Source of the DNA: JAXHUE01 sp034189655
GTDB taxonomy: Bacteria > Chloroflexota > Dehalococcoidia > E44-bin15
Reading direction: 5' to 3'
Assembly: GCA_034189655.1 (NCBI GenBank)
Contig: JAXHUE010000017.1
Location: 1 to 37,847, forward strand
DNA: 37,847 bases
How positions within the stretch are numbered: the first letter of the stretch is position 1; every line of letters begins with the position of its first letter. The notes below the pieces were generated by a model, which made no database searches, was not told the origin of the DNA, and saw only the letters and a list, made by a program, of their open reading frames with translations. Below are positions 6,850 to 14,616 of the stretch, piece by piece. The position numbers and the translations under genes are program-made.

Positions 6850-8307
6850 CTAGCCTCTTATGGGTCTGGACTTCCAGTAGTAGTTGTGTATCCCGCGGGG
6901 GGCGTCGTAGAACAGCTTGCGGAAGGTGAGCTCCACCGGCATCCCCACGTGGACATCTTCGGGGTCGCGGTCTGTCATCTCGAACAGCGCCCGGCCGCCC
7001 TCCTCGAAGTCGATCACGGTGACGGTGGCTGGCGGGTCGGGGTGGTCGGCCAGGTTATCGTGGGTGAAGCTGAAGATCTTGGCCTTGTGGCCCACGATGC
7101 GGTAGTCCTCGAACTGGTCCTTGGCCTGGCATTTGACGCACACCCGGACGGGTGTGGCGCCGCCGAGCCCGCTCACCCCCACGTACTGTGGGTATCCGCA
7201 CACCTTGCACTTCACGCCGTGCAGGCCCAGGATGATGCGGTCGTCGCGGCGCAACGCCGCCTGGGACGTGGGGCCTCTCTCCGGGCGGCGTGCCGCCTCG
7301 ATCTGGAGCAGGCCGCGCCAGCGCAGGTAAGTCTCGTAGTTTTTGAGCATCCGCTTGGAGGCTAGGTTGTTCTTGATGCCGCGGCGGGTACCCATCTTCT
7401 CTATCTGGGGGGTGACCTCGATCCAGAAGGCGTCGCCGCCGTTGCCGTAGCTGGCGAACAGTATCTGGTCCCCGGCCTTGGCCTCCTCCAGGGCGGCCAC
7501 CAGCATCATCAGGGTCATGGCGGCGCCAGTGACCCCTATCTGCATAAACATGGGGTCCTGGATCTGGGAGGCATCGAAGCCGCAACTGGTGCCCACGCGG
7601 GGGTGCCGCCTGACATCGGTGGGAGAGTCATAGACTACTTTAGAAAAGCCCTTGGGGTCCAGGCTGTACTTCTTGAGCAGGCCGCCGATTACCTTGGGCA
7701 GGACCCTGGAGTAGCCCTCGTCGAGCACCAGGCGGTCCTCCCAGGAGCGCACGAAGCGGTCGCCCTCGGCGCGCCACACACCGGAGAAGTCGTCGGTCAA
7801 GGAGTAGCTGCCCTTGATGGTGGCGATGGGGTCTTTGTCCCCGAAGAGCAGGGTGGCGGCGCCGTCGCCCAGGGCCTGCTCGAAGTCGCCTGCTGCTGCT
7901 CCCAGGCGCAGGTCTGATGCTGCCACCAGCACGCTCTTGCACGAGCCGGACCCGACGGCATCCACGGCGTGGGCCACGGCGGTGGTGCCCGCCCGCAGGG
8001 AGCCGGTGATGTCTGCGGTCCGCGCCTCGGGGGAGAGGTCGAGGGCGGTGGCCATTATCGAGGCCCCCAGTCTCTCCAGAAGCGGGGAGGTGGTGGTGGC
8101 GAAGTAGAGGCCGTCGACGGTCGACGGGTCGATCCCGGTCAGACAGTCCAGAGAGGCCTCCACGGCCATGCTCACGCTGTCCTCATCGAAGTTGGCGACA
8201 GCCCTCTCCCCGGGCATCTGCATCATGCCGCCCCACGCCCGGTTGAACTCGGAGCGGGCGAGACGATGCATGGGGACGTAGGCACCATATGAAGTGATCC
8301 CTACCAT
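6850..8307 (-). CDS. HMG-CoA-synthase-like/DUF35 OB-fold fusion, paralogue 1
   Basis: A 485-residue fusion. Residues 1 to about 330 have the thiolase-like fold of HMG-CoA synthase (GITSYGAYVPMHRL start; LGDGAATLLFG; LASYGNGGDAF-like region near 284). Residues about 360-485 are a DUF35 protein with a rubredoxin-like zinc knuckle (Cys367, Cys370, Cys390, Cys393) and an OB fold ending NYYWKSRPIRG. The usual nucleophile region reads TADITGSLRAGTTA. Ser103 stands where paralogue 2 has Cys, and the family's catalytic His region reads VVYDSP, so normal HMG-CoA synthesis is doubtful. In archaea separate thiolase, HMG-CoA synthase and DUF35 proteins form one complex. Here the synthase and DUF35 parts are fused and the thiolase follows 15 bases later. 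ATG at 8307 follows AAGGAGGT. Confidence 0.88.
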   Translation of the reverse strand: MVGITSYGAYVPMHRLARSEFNRAWGGMMQMPGERAVANFDEDSVSMAVEASLDCLTGIDPSTVDGLYFATTTSPLLERLGASIMATALDLSPEARTADITGSLRAGTTAVAHAVDAVGSGSCKSVLVAASDLRLGAAAGDFEQALGDGAATLLFGDKDPIATIKGSYSLTDDFSGVWRAEGDRFVRSWEDRLVLDEGYSRVLPKVIGGLLKKYSLDPKGFSKVVYDSPTDVRRHPRVGTSCGFDASQIQDPMFMQIGVTGAAMTLMMLVAALEEAKAGDQILFASYGNGGDAFWIEVTPQIEKMGTRRGIKNNLASKRMLKNYETYLRWRGLLQIEAARRPERGPTSQAALRRDDRIILGLHGVKCKVCGYPQYVGVSGLGGATPVRVCVKCQAKDQFEDYRIVGHKAKIFSFTHDNLADHPDPPATVTVIDFEEGGRALFEMTDRDPEDVHVGMPVELTFRKLFYDAPRGIHNYYWKSRPIRG

Positions 8308-8389
8308 TAAGTACCTCCTTCTATCCTGTTTCTAGGGCTGTGATTGCCTTTCGACGGATGATGGTCCAGTGTCCCCTCCTTTCGCTGTA

Positions 8390-8453
8390 AGGAGTGTCTT
8401 AAATAACCATGTTCCATATGCTCTCGTAATTCTTTTGAGGGCCGTACACTCCT
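8390..8453 (-). promoter_or_regulatory. Structured 5' leader with perfect 8-bp inverted repeat
   Basis: AGGAGTGT (8446-8453) and ACACTCCT (8390-8397), as read on the minus strand, pair perfectly. They enclose 48 bases at the extreme 5' end of the transcript predicted from the promoter at 8464-8492. The leader is about 150 bases long, unusual here, and the stem does not cover the AAGGAGGT site of the 8307 gene. No known riboswitch family is recognised. Confidence 0.4.
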
Positions 8454-8463
8454 GCAAAAATAA

Positions 8464-8492
8464 AGTATACATGGTGCTATGGCAACCGTCAA
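8464..8492 (-). promoter_or_regulatory. Sigma-70-type promoter of the fusion/thiolase operon
   Basis: On the minus strand TTGACG (8487-8492), a 17-base spacer, and TATACT (8464-8469). It lies between the racemase stop (8502) and the leader of the HMG-CoA-synthase-like gene, and so separates the two catabolic operons. Confidence 0.8.
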
Positions 8493-8501
8493 GGTCGAGT
8501 G

Positions 8502-9692
8502 CTAGCTCACCACGCCCTCGTGGCGCAGCCTCTCCACCTCGTGGGGGCCGTAGCCGGCGGCGGCGAGCACCTCGTCGGTGTGCTCGCCGAACAGGGGGGA
8601 GGGGCTGCGGACGCTGCCCGGGGTTGCTGAGAGCTTTATCGCGGTGCCCACCTGCTCGATGCGGCCCAGGGTGGGGTGGTCTATGGCCACCAGCATGTTG
8701 CGGTGCCGCATCTGGGGGTCGTGGAGGGCCTCGGCCAGGGTGTTCACCTTGGCGATGGCGATGTCTTTGTCTTTGAGCTCCTCGAACCACTCCTCCCTGG
8801 TCCTGGTGCGGAATACCTCCCTGAGCCAGGCCACTATCTCCTCCCGCCGCTCCTCGCTGTGCTGGTGGGGGATGAGCTCCTCGCGCCCCAGGTGGCGGCA
8901 CAGGTTCTCCCAGAACCAGGGCTCGATGCAGCCCAGGCTTATGTACCCGCCGTCGGCGGTCTGGAACACCCCGTAGTAGGGGGCGCTCCCGCTCAAGGGG
9001 CCGTCGCCGCGCCGGGGGGCGGCGCCGCCTGAGAGGAGGTCGGTGGTGAACATGGTGAGCAGGGCCAGCGCGCCGTCGGTCATCGAGATGTCTACGTGCT
9101 GCCCGCGACCGGTGTGGGCACGGGCGATGAGTGCCAGCAGGATGCCGATGACGGCGTGCAGCGTGCCCCCGGCGAAGTCACCCACCAGGTTTAGCGGGGC
9201 CACCGGGGGGCCGTCGGCGCTGCCGATCAGGTCCAGGGCACCGGCGGTGGCGATGTAGTTGATATCGTGGCCCGGCAGGTGGTGGTAGGGGCCGTCCTGC
9301 CCGTAGCCGGTGATGGAGCAGTAGATGATGCCGGGGTTGGCCTGCGATACGCTGTGGTAGTCGACGCCCAGGCGCGCCATCACGCCGGGGCGGAAGCCCT
9401 CGCAGACGACGTCTGCGCTCTGGGCCAGGCGGTGGAAGACCTCCCTGCCCTCCTCGCTCTTCAAGTTGAGCCCCACGCTCTTCTTGTTGCGATTCATCGG
9501 GTAGTACGCCGCCTGGCGCCTCCCCTCCTCCCCGGACGGGGATATGCCCGAGCCGGCGCGGCGCGCCCCGGGCACCGGGGGCTGCTCTACCTTGATGACC
9601 TCGGCCCCCATGTCCCCCAGCATCATGGTGCACAGTGAGCCCGGTGCCACCCGGGTCAGGTCGAGCACGCGTATACCTTGCAGCGCCGTCAT
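8502..9692 (-). CDS. Alpha-methylacyl-CoA racemase (CaiB/BaiF family)
   Basis: A 396-residue CoA-transferase-fold protein that would interconvert the 2R and 2S epimers of 2-methylacyl-CoA, so that stereospecific dehydrogenases can act on branched chains. The racemase catalytic set is visible with the spacing of the mycobacterial enzyme: His142 in GHDINYIA, Asp172 in PLNLVGDFAGG and Glu257 in GCIEPWFW. Distances of 30 and 115 residues match His126/Asp156/Glu241. The start is the ATG at 9692 (MTALQGIRVLDLTRVAPG); the frame remains open upstream but carries no family sequence. It is the last gene of the operon beginning at 13649, 89 bases after the thiolase with a hairpin between. Related family members are CoA transferases, but the GHDINY motif favours a racemase. 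Confidence 0.87.
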   Translation of the reverse strand: MTALQGIRVLDLTRVAPGSLCTMMLGDMGAEVIKVEQPPVPGARRAGSGISPSGEEGRRQAAYYPMNRNKKSVGLNLKSEEGREVFHRLAQSADVVCEGFRPGVMARLGVDYHSVSQANPGIIYCSITGYGQDGPYHHLPGHDINYIATAGALDLIGSADGPPVAPLNLVGDFAGGTLHAVIGILLALIARAHTGRGQHVDISMTDGALALLTMFTTDLLSGGAAPRRGDGPLSGSAPYYGVFQTADGGYISLGCIEPWFWENLCRHLGREELIPHQHSEERREEIVAWLREVFRTRTREEWFEELKDKDIAIAKVNTLAEALHDPQMRHRNMLVAIDHPTLGRIEQVGTAIKLSATPGSVRSPSPLFGEHTDEVLAAAGYGPHEVERLRHEGVVS

Positions 9693-9719
9693 CTCCACCC
9701 CCCAAGCTAGTGTGACAGA

Positions 9720-9753
9720 GGGGGCAGGCCTCACCAGGGGAAGGCCTGCCCCC
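9720..9753 (-). promoter_or_regulatory. 12-bp perfect hairpin between thiolase and racemase genes
   Basis: Arms at 9720-9731 and 9742-9753 pair perfectly over 12 GC-rich bases around a 10-base loop. No T-run follows on either strand, so it is not a standard terminator. It may be a processing or stabilising element that sets different expression for the racemase. Confidence 0.5.
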
Positions 9754-9781
9754 ATGCTCTCTACGGGTGGGCTGGCGGGCC

Positions 9782-10960
9782 CTATCCCGGCTCGCGGCCG
9801 ATGATGGTGACGCAGGAGACCTGCGGCGGGCCGCCCAGGGTATGGGAGAGGGCGAGGTTCACGTTCTTGAGCTGGCGCTCCGGGAGCTGGGCCTTGCCCT
9901 GGATCTGCTTGTAGCCCTCGTAGGTCATGCGCAGGCCCGATGCCCCCACCGGGTGGCCGAAGGACTTCAAGCCGCCGTCGGGCTGGATGGGGAGCTCCCC
10001 CTCCAGGGTGAAGGTGCCGGCATCGATGTCCTCCTTGGCCTTGCCCTCCGGGCTGAACTTCAAGTCCTCGTACACCACCATCTCGGTGATGGAGAAGCAG
10101 TCGTGGACGCAGGCCAGGTCCACCTCCTTGCGCGGGTCCTTGATCCCTGCCTGCTCGTAGGCCTGCCGCCCCGCCTCCTGGTTCTCTATGAAGCCGGTCC
10201 AGCCGAAGTTGGGGCGGAAGTGGGGCAGCATCTGGCCCGACGAGAGCCCGATGCCCTTTATGTATACCGGGTCGGAGCGGAACTTCTTGGCGTCCTCGGC
10301 GCGCACGACGATGGCGCAGGCGGCGCCGTCGGTGGTGGGGCAGCAGTCGAACAGCCCCAGCGGCCAGGCGATGATGGGGGCGTTCAGCACCTGCTCCAGC
10401 GTGACCTCGCGGCGGAAGTGTGCCTTGGGGTGGAGGGCGCCGTTGTGGTGACTCTTGACCGATATCTTGGCGATGGCCTCCTTGCCCTCCTGGGGGCTCA
10501 GGCCGTAGGTGTAGAAGTAGCGAGTAGCGATGAAGGCGAAGGTGCCGGGGGCGGTGCGTCTCATCTCCAGGGTGGGGTGAAAGCCGCGGCCCACCCCCAG
10601 GCCGCCGGTGCCGGTATCCTTGAGCTTCTCAAATCCCAGGGCCATGCAGATATCGTACATGCCGCTGGCGATGCCCATTGAGGCGTTCCTCAGCGCCTCG
10701 TGGCCGGTGGCGCAGGCGTTCTCAACGTGGGTCACCGGGATGTTGCGCAGCTTGAGCGGAGAGGAGAGGCACTCGCCGAGCATTCCCGAGGCCACCGTGC
10801 CCACCCACGCCGCCTGGATATCGTCGGGGCCGACGCCGGCGTCCTCGTAGGCCTCGTAGGCGGCATCGACGATCATGTCGTCGGAGCCCTTGTCCCACAG
10901 CTCGCCGAACTTGGTGCACCCCATCCCCACGATGGCCACCTTATCTTTAATGCTACCCAT
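9782..10960 (-). CDS. SCP2-type thiolase, paralogue 2
   Basis: Thiolase-superfamily protein of 392 residues, paralogous over its whole length to the 5662-6834 product. Catalytic features are Cys83 in VENACATGHEAL, HDCFSITE near residue 286, GHPVGASG near 341, and GGPPQVSC at the C-terminus. Its ATG lies inside the end of the upstream HMG-CoA-synthase-like/DUF35 gene (8-base overlap; that gene's TAG is within ATGGGTAG), with GAAGGAGG as ribosome site. This indicates translational coupling and probably a stoichiometric complex with the DUF35 domain. The role is presumably thiolytic or retro-aldol cleavage of a branched 3-oxo/3-hydroxy-acyl-CoA; the exact reaction cannot be read from sequence. 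Confidence 0.9.
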   Translation of the reverse strand: MGSIKDKVAIVGMGCTKFGELWDKGSDDMIVDAAYEAYEDAGVGPDDIQAAWVGTVASGMLGECLSSPLKLRNIPVTHVENACATGHEALRNASMGIASGMYDICMALGFEKLKDTGTGGLGVGRGFHPTLEMRRTAPGTFAFIATRYFYTYGLSPQEGKEAIAKISVKSHHNGALHPKAHFRREVTLEQVLNAPIIAWPLGLFDCCPTTDGAACAIVVRAEDAKKFRSDPVYIKGIGLSSGQMLPHFRPNFGWTGFIENQEAGRQAYEQAGIKDPRKEVDLACVHDCFSITEMVVYEDLKFSPEGKAKEDIDAGTFTLEGELPIQPDGGLKSFGHPVGASGLRMTYEGYKQIQGKAQLPERQLKNVNLALSHTLGGPPQVSCVTIIGREPG

Positions 10961-12386
10961 TTTGCCCTCCTTCTCTTATTGGTCGGCACTTCCAGAAGTA
11001 GTTATGGAAGTTGGCCCCCTCGTGGAGGCGGCGCAGGGTCATCTCCACGGGCATGTCCACCTTCACCTGCTGCGGGTCACAGTCGGTCATCATGCAGTAG
11101 AAGCGGGCCCCGTTCTCGAAGTGCACTACGGTCTGCACGATGGGCGGGTTTATACCGGCGGCGGCCAGGTTGTCCACGGAGAACGTGAAAACCTTTCCCT
11201 TCATCTGGGACAGGGCCACCTCGTCGAAGTCGTCCTTGGCGTGGCACCCGTAGCATACGCGCTGCGGGGGATAGGTCAGCATGCCACACTGGCGGCACTT
11301 GGAGGCGTGGCAGCTCAAGACCCAGTTGTTGGTGCGCCACATCACCGTGGCCGACCCACTGCCGCGAAGGCTGGCCTGGGACGGGAGCGGGACGAGCTGG
11401 CGGAAGGAGAGATACTTGCCGTAGCTGGGCAGCGCCGCCTTGGAGGCTATGTTCATCGCGACGCCGCGATGGCCGTTCACCTTGGCTATCTTGTCGGTGA
11501 CCTTGAGCAGCATGACGTCGGCGCCGTCCCCGTAGCTGGCGAGGAGGATGCGGTCGCCGGCCTTGGCCCCCTCGAGCGCGGCCGTCAGCATGAGCAGGGA
11601 CGCCGGTGTCCCGCTGTTGCCCACGGTGGTGAAGAAGGTGTCCTGCACCTGCTCCCCCTCGAAGCCGAGGCGTCGCATCAGCGCGCCGTGGCTCCTGGGC
11701 TCAGGGCCGTAGATGACTGCCTTGGTGATGTCCTTGGCGGCGATGCCGTTGCGCTTCAAGAGCTCGGTCACGGCCTCCTCGACGTTCTTGGAGTAGCCGT
11801 GCATGACCACCCAGCGGTCCTCCCACTCGCGGACGAAGCTGTCCTCGTCGGTGCGCCACACGTCGGTGAGCTCGTACGAGGTGGAGAGGCAGTCCTCGAT
11901 CTCGGCGATGACGTCGCCGTCACCGATCAAGAAGGCGGCGGCGCTGTCGCCCAGGGACTGCTCCAGCATGGAGTAGGGGTTGCCCATGCGGGTGTCGGCG
12001 CAGGTCACCACCACGTCACTGGCCGAGCCCGCCTTCACCGTGTCGTAGGCGGCGCGGATGGCGGTGGTGCCGGCGCGCAGGCAGTCGCCGAAGTCGGCGG
12101 TACGGATGGTGCCGTCCATGTCCAGCACCTTGGCGATGAGCGTGGCACACTGCTTCTCCCGGTAGGGCGCTGTGGTGGAGGCGAAGAAGAGGCCACCCAG
12201 CCCCTTGGTATCCAGGCCGCGGACGCAGTCGAAGGCGGCCTCCACTGCCATGGTGATGCTGTCCTCGTCGTGGTTGGCCACCGCCCGCTCGCCGGGGATG
12301 GCCGGTCCACCCCACACTTTGGCGATTTCACTTCGTGCCAGGCGATTGTAGGGGATGTAGGCGCCATACGATTTGATCCCTATCAT
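10953..12386 (-). CDS. HMG-CoA-synthase-like/DUF35 OB-fold fusion, paralogue 2
   Basis: A 477-residue fusion of an HMG-CoA-synthase-like N-terminal half and a zinc-ribbon OB-fold DUF35 C-terminal part (Cys364, Cys367, Cys378, Cys381; end NYFWKCRPIREGG). The nucleophile region reads TADFGDCLRAGTTA, with Cys102 present, although one residue further from the A-G-T than in classical HMG-CoA synthases. The VGNSGTPASLLML segment keeps the family Asn, whereas the His region reads VIYGPEP. The ATG at 12386 (MIGIKSYGAYIPYN) follows AGGAGGG and matches the start of paralogue 1; the open frame further upstream is not used. The thiolase gene overlaps its 3' end by 8 bases. It may be a catalytic member of a thiolase/DUF35 complex. 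Confidence 0.88.
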   Translation of the reverse strand: MIGIKSYGAYIPYNRLARSEIAKVWGGPAIPGERAVANHDEDSITMAVEAAFDCVRGLDTKGLGGLFFASTTAPYREKQCATLIAKVLDMDGTIRTADFGDCLRAGTTAIRAAYDTVKAGSASDVVVTCADTRMGNPYSMLEQSLGDSAAAFLIGDGDVIAEIEDCLSTSYELTDVWRTDEDSFVREWEDRWVVMHGYSKNVEEAVTELLKRNGIAAKDITKAVIYGPEPRSHGALMRRLGFEGEQVQDTFFTTVGNSGTPASLLMLTAALEGAKAGDRILLASYGDGADVMLLKVTDKIAKVNGHRGVAMNIASKAALPSYGKYLSFRQLVPLPSQASLRGSGSATVMWRTNNWVLSCHASKCRQCGMLTYPPQRVCYGCHAKDDFDEVALSQMKGKVFTFSVDNLAAAGINPPIVQTVVHFENGARFYCMMTDCDPQQVKVDMPVEMTLRRLHEGANFHNYFWKCRPIREGGQNG

Positions 12387-12458
12387 GTAAGTCCCTCCTG
12401 CGTAATGATACTTTGGCCTTTCTTGCCCCTCCTCCACCCGGCGGGGGCCGCGGAGCTC

Positions 12459-13649
12459 TTAAGCCCGGGGCAGCTCCAGCCCCCTGGTGGCGATGATGTT
12501 CCTCTGTATCTCCGAGCTGCCGGCGGCGATGTTGTGGCCCATGCAGGTCTGGCACTCGTTCTCGAACTTGCCCATGAGCGGTGCCCAGCGCGAGCTGCCC
12601 TTCACCTGCCCGTACATGCCCAGGGTACGGTAGCCGGTGTAGGCCACGCGCTGCATGAGCTCGGTGCCGTACAGCTTTGCCGCCGAGGCCTGCCGCGCCG
12701 GCATCTCCCCCTTCTGCTGGAGCCAGGCGACGCGGTAGGACATTGAGCGCCCCACCTCGATCTCGATGGCGAGCTGGGCCAGGCGGTGGCGCACGAAGGG
12801 GTCCTCCGAGAGCGGCCTGCCGCTCCTCACCGTCTCCTTGCAGAACTCTACCAGCTCCTCAAGGAGGTGCCTGGTCTCGGCGATGCGGGCCACGCCGCTG
12901 CGCTCGAAGTTCATGGTCATGAGGGTGACGTACCAGCCGCGGTTCTCCTCGCCCACCATGTTCTCCGCGGGCACGCGCACGTCGTCGAAGAAGACCTCGT
13001 TGAACATGTGGTTCCTGGCCATGTCCTCCAGCGGGCGCATCGTGATGCCCGGGGTCTTCATGTCTACCAGGAAGAAGGACAGCCCGCGGTGGCGCGGCTG
13101 CTCCACATCGGTGCGGAGCAGCATGAAGCACCAGTCGGCCCTGTGGGCGCCGCTGGTCCATATCTTCTGCCCGTTTATGACGTAGTCGTCGCCGTCGCGC
13201 ACCGCCCTGGTGGTCAAGGCGGCCAGGTCGGAGCCGGCGTTGGGCTCGCTCCACCCCTGGCACCACAGTATCTCCCCCCTGGCGATCTGGGGGAGGTAGT
13301 GCCTCTTCTGCTCCTCGCTGCCCCACATGAGCAGGGTGGGGGCCAGCATGCCCACGCCGAAGAGGTCGACCCCGGGGGCCCGGTAGTAGGCACGCACCTC
13401 GTTGAAGATGAGCTGCTCTATGATGGAGTGGGCCTGCCCACCGTACTCCCTGGGCCAGGGCAGCGAGAGCCACCCCTTCTCCCCCAGCTTGCGCGCCATG
13501 GAGCGGTGGAAGGCGAACCCGGCGTCGGTATCGTACACCTGCTCCATGCCCGCGCCCCATCCCGGCGGGGCCTCCCTGACGGCCTCCTTGAAGAACTCCT
13601 CGAACTCCCTTCTCATCGCTTCCTGCTCGGGGGTGAACCTGAAGTCCAT
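12459..13649 (-). CDS. Acyl-CoA dehydrogenase, long type, first gene of the thiolase/racemase operon
   Basis: FAD acyl-CoA dehydrogenase of 396 residues, roughly two-thirds identical by eye to the 3743-4936 product. Motifs are CQGWSEPNAGSDLAAL near 130, GQKIWTSGAHRAD near 160, NFERSG with Glu249 at the isovaleryl/long-chain catalytic-base position, and AAGSSEIQRNIIATRGLELP. The Ala replaces the medium-chain catalytic Glu. ATG at 13649 is preceded by AAAGGGGAG. No short-type partner lies next to it, unlike the two pairs at 1-4936, so it may act alone or borrow one of those subunits. Promoter at 13727-13755. Confidence 0.93.
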   Translation of the reverse strand: MDFRFTPEQEAMRREFEEFFKEAVREAPPGWGAGMEQVYDTDAGFAFHRSMARKLGEKGWLSLPWPREYGGQAHSIIEQLIFNEVRAYYRAPGVDLFGVGMLAPTLLMWGSEEQKRHYLPQIARGEILWCQGWSEPNAGSDLAALTTRAVRDGDDYVINGQKIWTSGAHRADWCFMLLRTDVEQPRHRGLSFFLVDMKTPGITMRPLEDMARNHMFNEVFFDDVRVPAENMVGEENRGWYVTLMTMNFERSGVARIAETRHLLEELVEFCKETVRSGRPLSEDPFVRHRLAQLAIEIEVGRSMSYRVAWLQQKGEMPARQASAAKLYGTELMQRVAYTGYRTLGMYGQVKGSSRWAPLMGKFENECQTCMGHNIAAGSSEIQRNIIATRGLELPRA

Positions 13650-13726
13650 TCGCGCTCCCCTTTCTGCAAATAAGTGCGGGGCTGGAGCGAGGCCTGCGGT
13701 GGTGAGCCCCGGGGGCCACGAGGGAT

Positions 13727-13755
13727 ATTGTACGTTCTCTGGGGGGTAAAGTCAA
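13727..13755 (-). promoter_or_regulatory. Sigma-70-type promoter of the dehydrogenase/fusion/thiolase/racemase operon
   Basis: On the minus strand TTGACT (13750-13755), 17-base spacer, TACAAT (13727-13732), giving a leader of about 70 bases before the ATG at 13649. It is divergent from the rsmG promoter; the -35 boxes are 59 bases apart. Confidence 0.8.
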
Positions 13756-13814
13756 CAAAATCGCCTTTTTGCAACGGGCACGGGTGCCCCGGGCACAGGG
13801 CGGGCGTGGGCCCT

Positions 13815-13843
13815 TTGCCTTCGTCGCGGCGGGGTGGTATAAT
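13815..13843 (+). promoter_or_regulatory. Sigma-70-type promoter of rsmG
   Basis: TTGCCT (13815-13820), 17-base spacer, perfect TATAAT (13838-13843). Predicted start about 13850, which rules out rsmG starts upstream of it and supports the GTG at 13877. Confidence 0.75.
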
Positions 13844-13876
13844 TCAGAAACTACCGCAGGACACGCTTGGTTCATC

Positions 13877-14587
13877 GTGGATAGACTCATAGCGGGCGCA
13901 GCCGACCTGGGGCTGTCCCTCACCCGGCAGCAGGTGGAGCTCTTCGAGCGCTACTATGGGGAACTCGTCTCCTGGAACCGGAGGATGAACCTCACCGCCA
14001 TCGAGGGCTACCAGGAGGTGCAGCTCCGCCATTTCCTCGACTCCCTCACCGTCGTCCTGGTCACCGGTCCCCTGGCACCCGCGCTGCGCCTGATCGATGT
14101 CGGCAGCGGCGCCGGCATGCCCGGCGTCCCGCTCAAGATTGCCTTCCCCGACATCGAGCTTCAGCTCGTCGAGTCCGTGGGCAAGAAGGCGCGCTTCCTG
14201 GAGCACCTGGTGTCCGCGCTCGCCCTCGACGGGGTGGGGGTGCTGGCGGTGCGCGCCGAGGGCCTGGCCCACGACGAGCACCACCGCGAGCGCTACGACC
14301 TGGCGCTGGCGAGGGGGGTGGCGCGGCTGGCCACACTGGCCGAGCTCACCGTGCCCTTCTGCCGCCCTGGCGGCACGGCGGTCGCCTTTAAAAAAGGGGC
14401 AATCGACCGCGAGGTGGCCGAGGCCGCTCATGCCATCGCCATGGTAGGGGGCAGGCTGCGCGAGGTGAGGGCGGTGGCCACAAACGGTCTCGAAGGGGAA
14501 CGGGTGCTGGTGGCCATCGACAAGGTGTCCCCCACGCCGGGGCGCTACCCCAGGCGCGCCGGCATCCCCGGCAAACGCCCGCTCTAG
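13877..14587 (+). CDS. rsmG: 16S rRNA (guanine527-N7)-methyltransferase
   Basis: S-adenosylmethionine-dependent methyltransferase of 236 residues that methylates G527 of 16S rRNA, the GidB family. Evidence: NRRMNLTAIEGYQEV near residue 43, HFLDSLTVV, the SAM-binding loop LIDVGSGAGMPGVPLKIAFP near 73, and the later ALARGVARLATLAELTVPF and GGTAVAFKKG segments. Length is typical of the family. The GTG start at 13877 is chosen because the predicted transcription start lies only about 27 bases upstream and the family alignment begins here. There is no good Shine-Dalgarno; AGGA is about 17 bases before. It is followed 29 bases later by a membrane protein gene. Confidence 0.93.
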   Translation: MDRLIAGAADLGLSLTRQQVELFERYYGELVSWNRRMNLTAIEGYQEVQLRHFLDSLTVVLVTGPLAPALRLIDVGSGAGMPGVPLKIAFPDIELQLVESVGKKARFLEHLVSALALDGVGVLAVRAEGLAHDEHHRERYDLALARGVARLATLAELTVPFCRPGGTAVAFKKGAIDREVAEAAHAIAMVGGRLREVRAVATNGLEGERVLVAIDKVSPTPGRYPRRAGIPGKRPL

Positions 14588-14616
14588 GGCGAGAGAGAAC
14601 GGAGAGAGAGCTATAG

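Noticed and set aside
1..13649. Long open frames on the plus strand opposite the catabolic genes
   Set aside because: They follow the GC-rich codon pattern of the minus-strand genes, show no family similarity, and lack ribosome sites.
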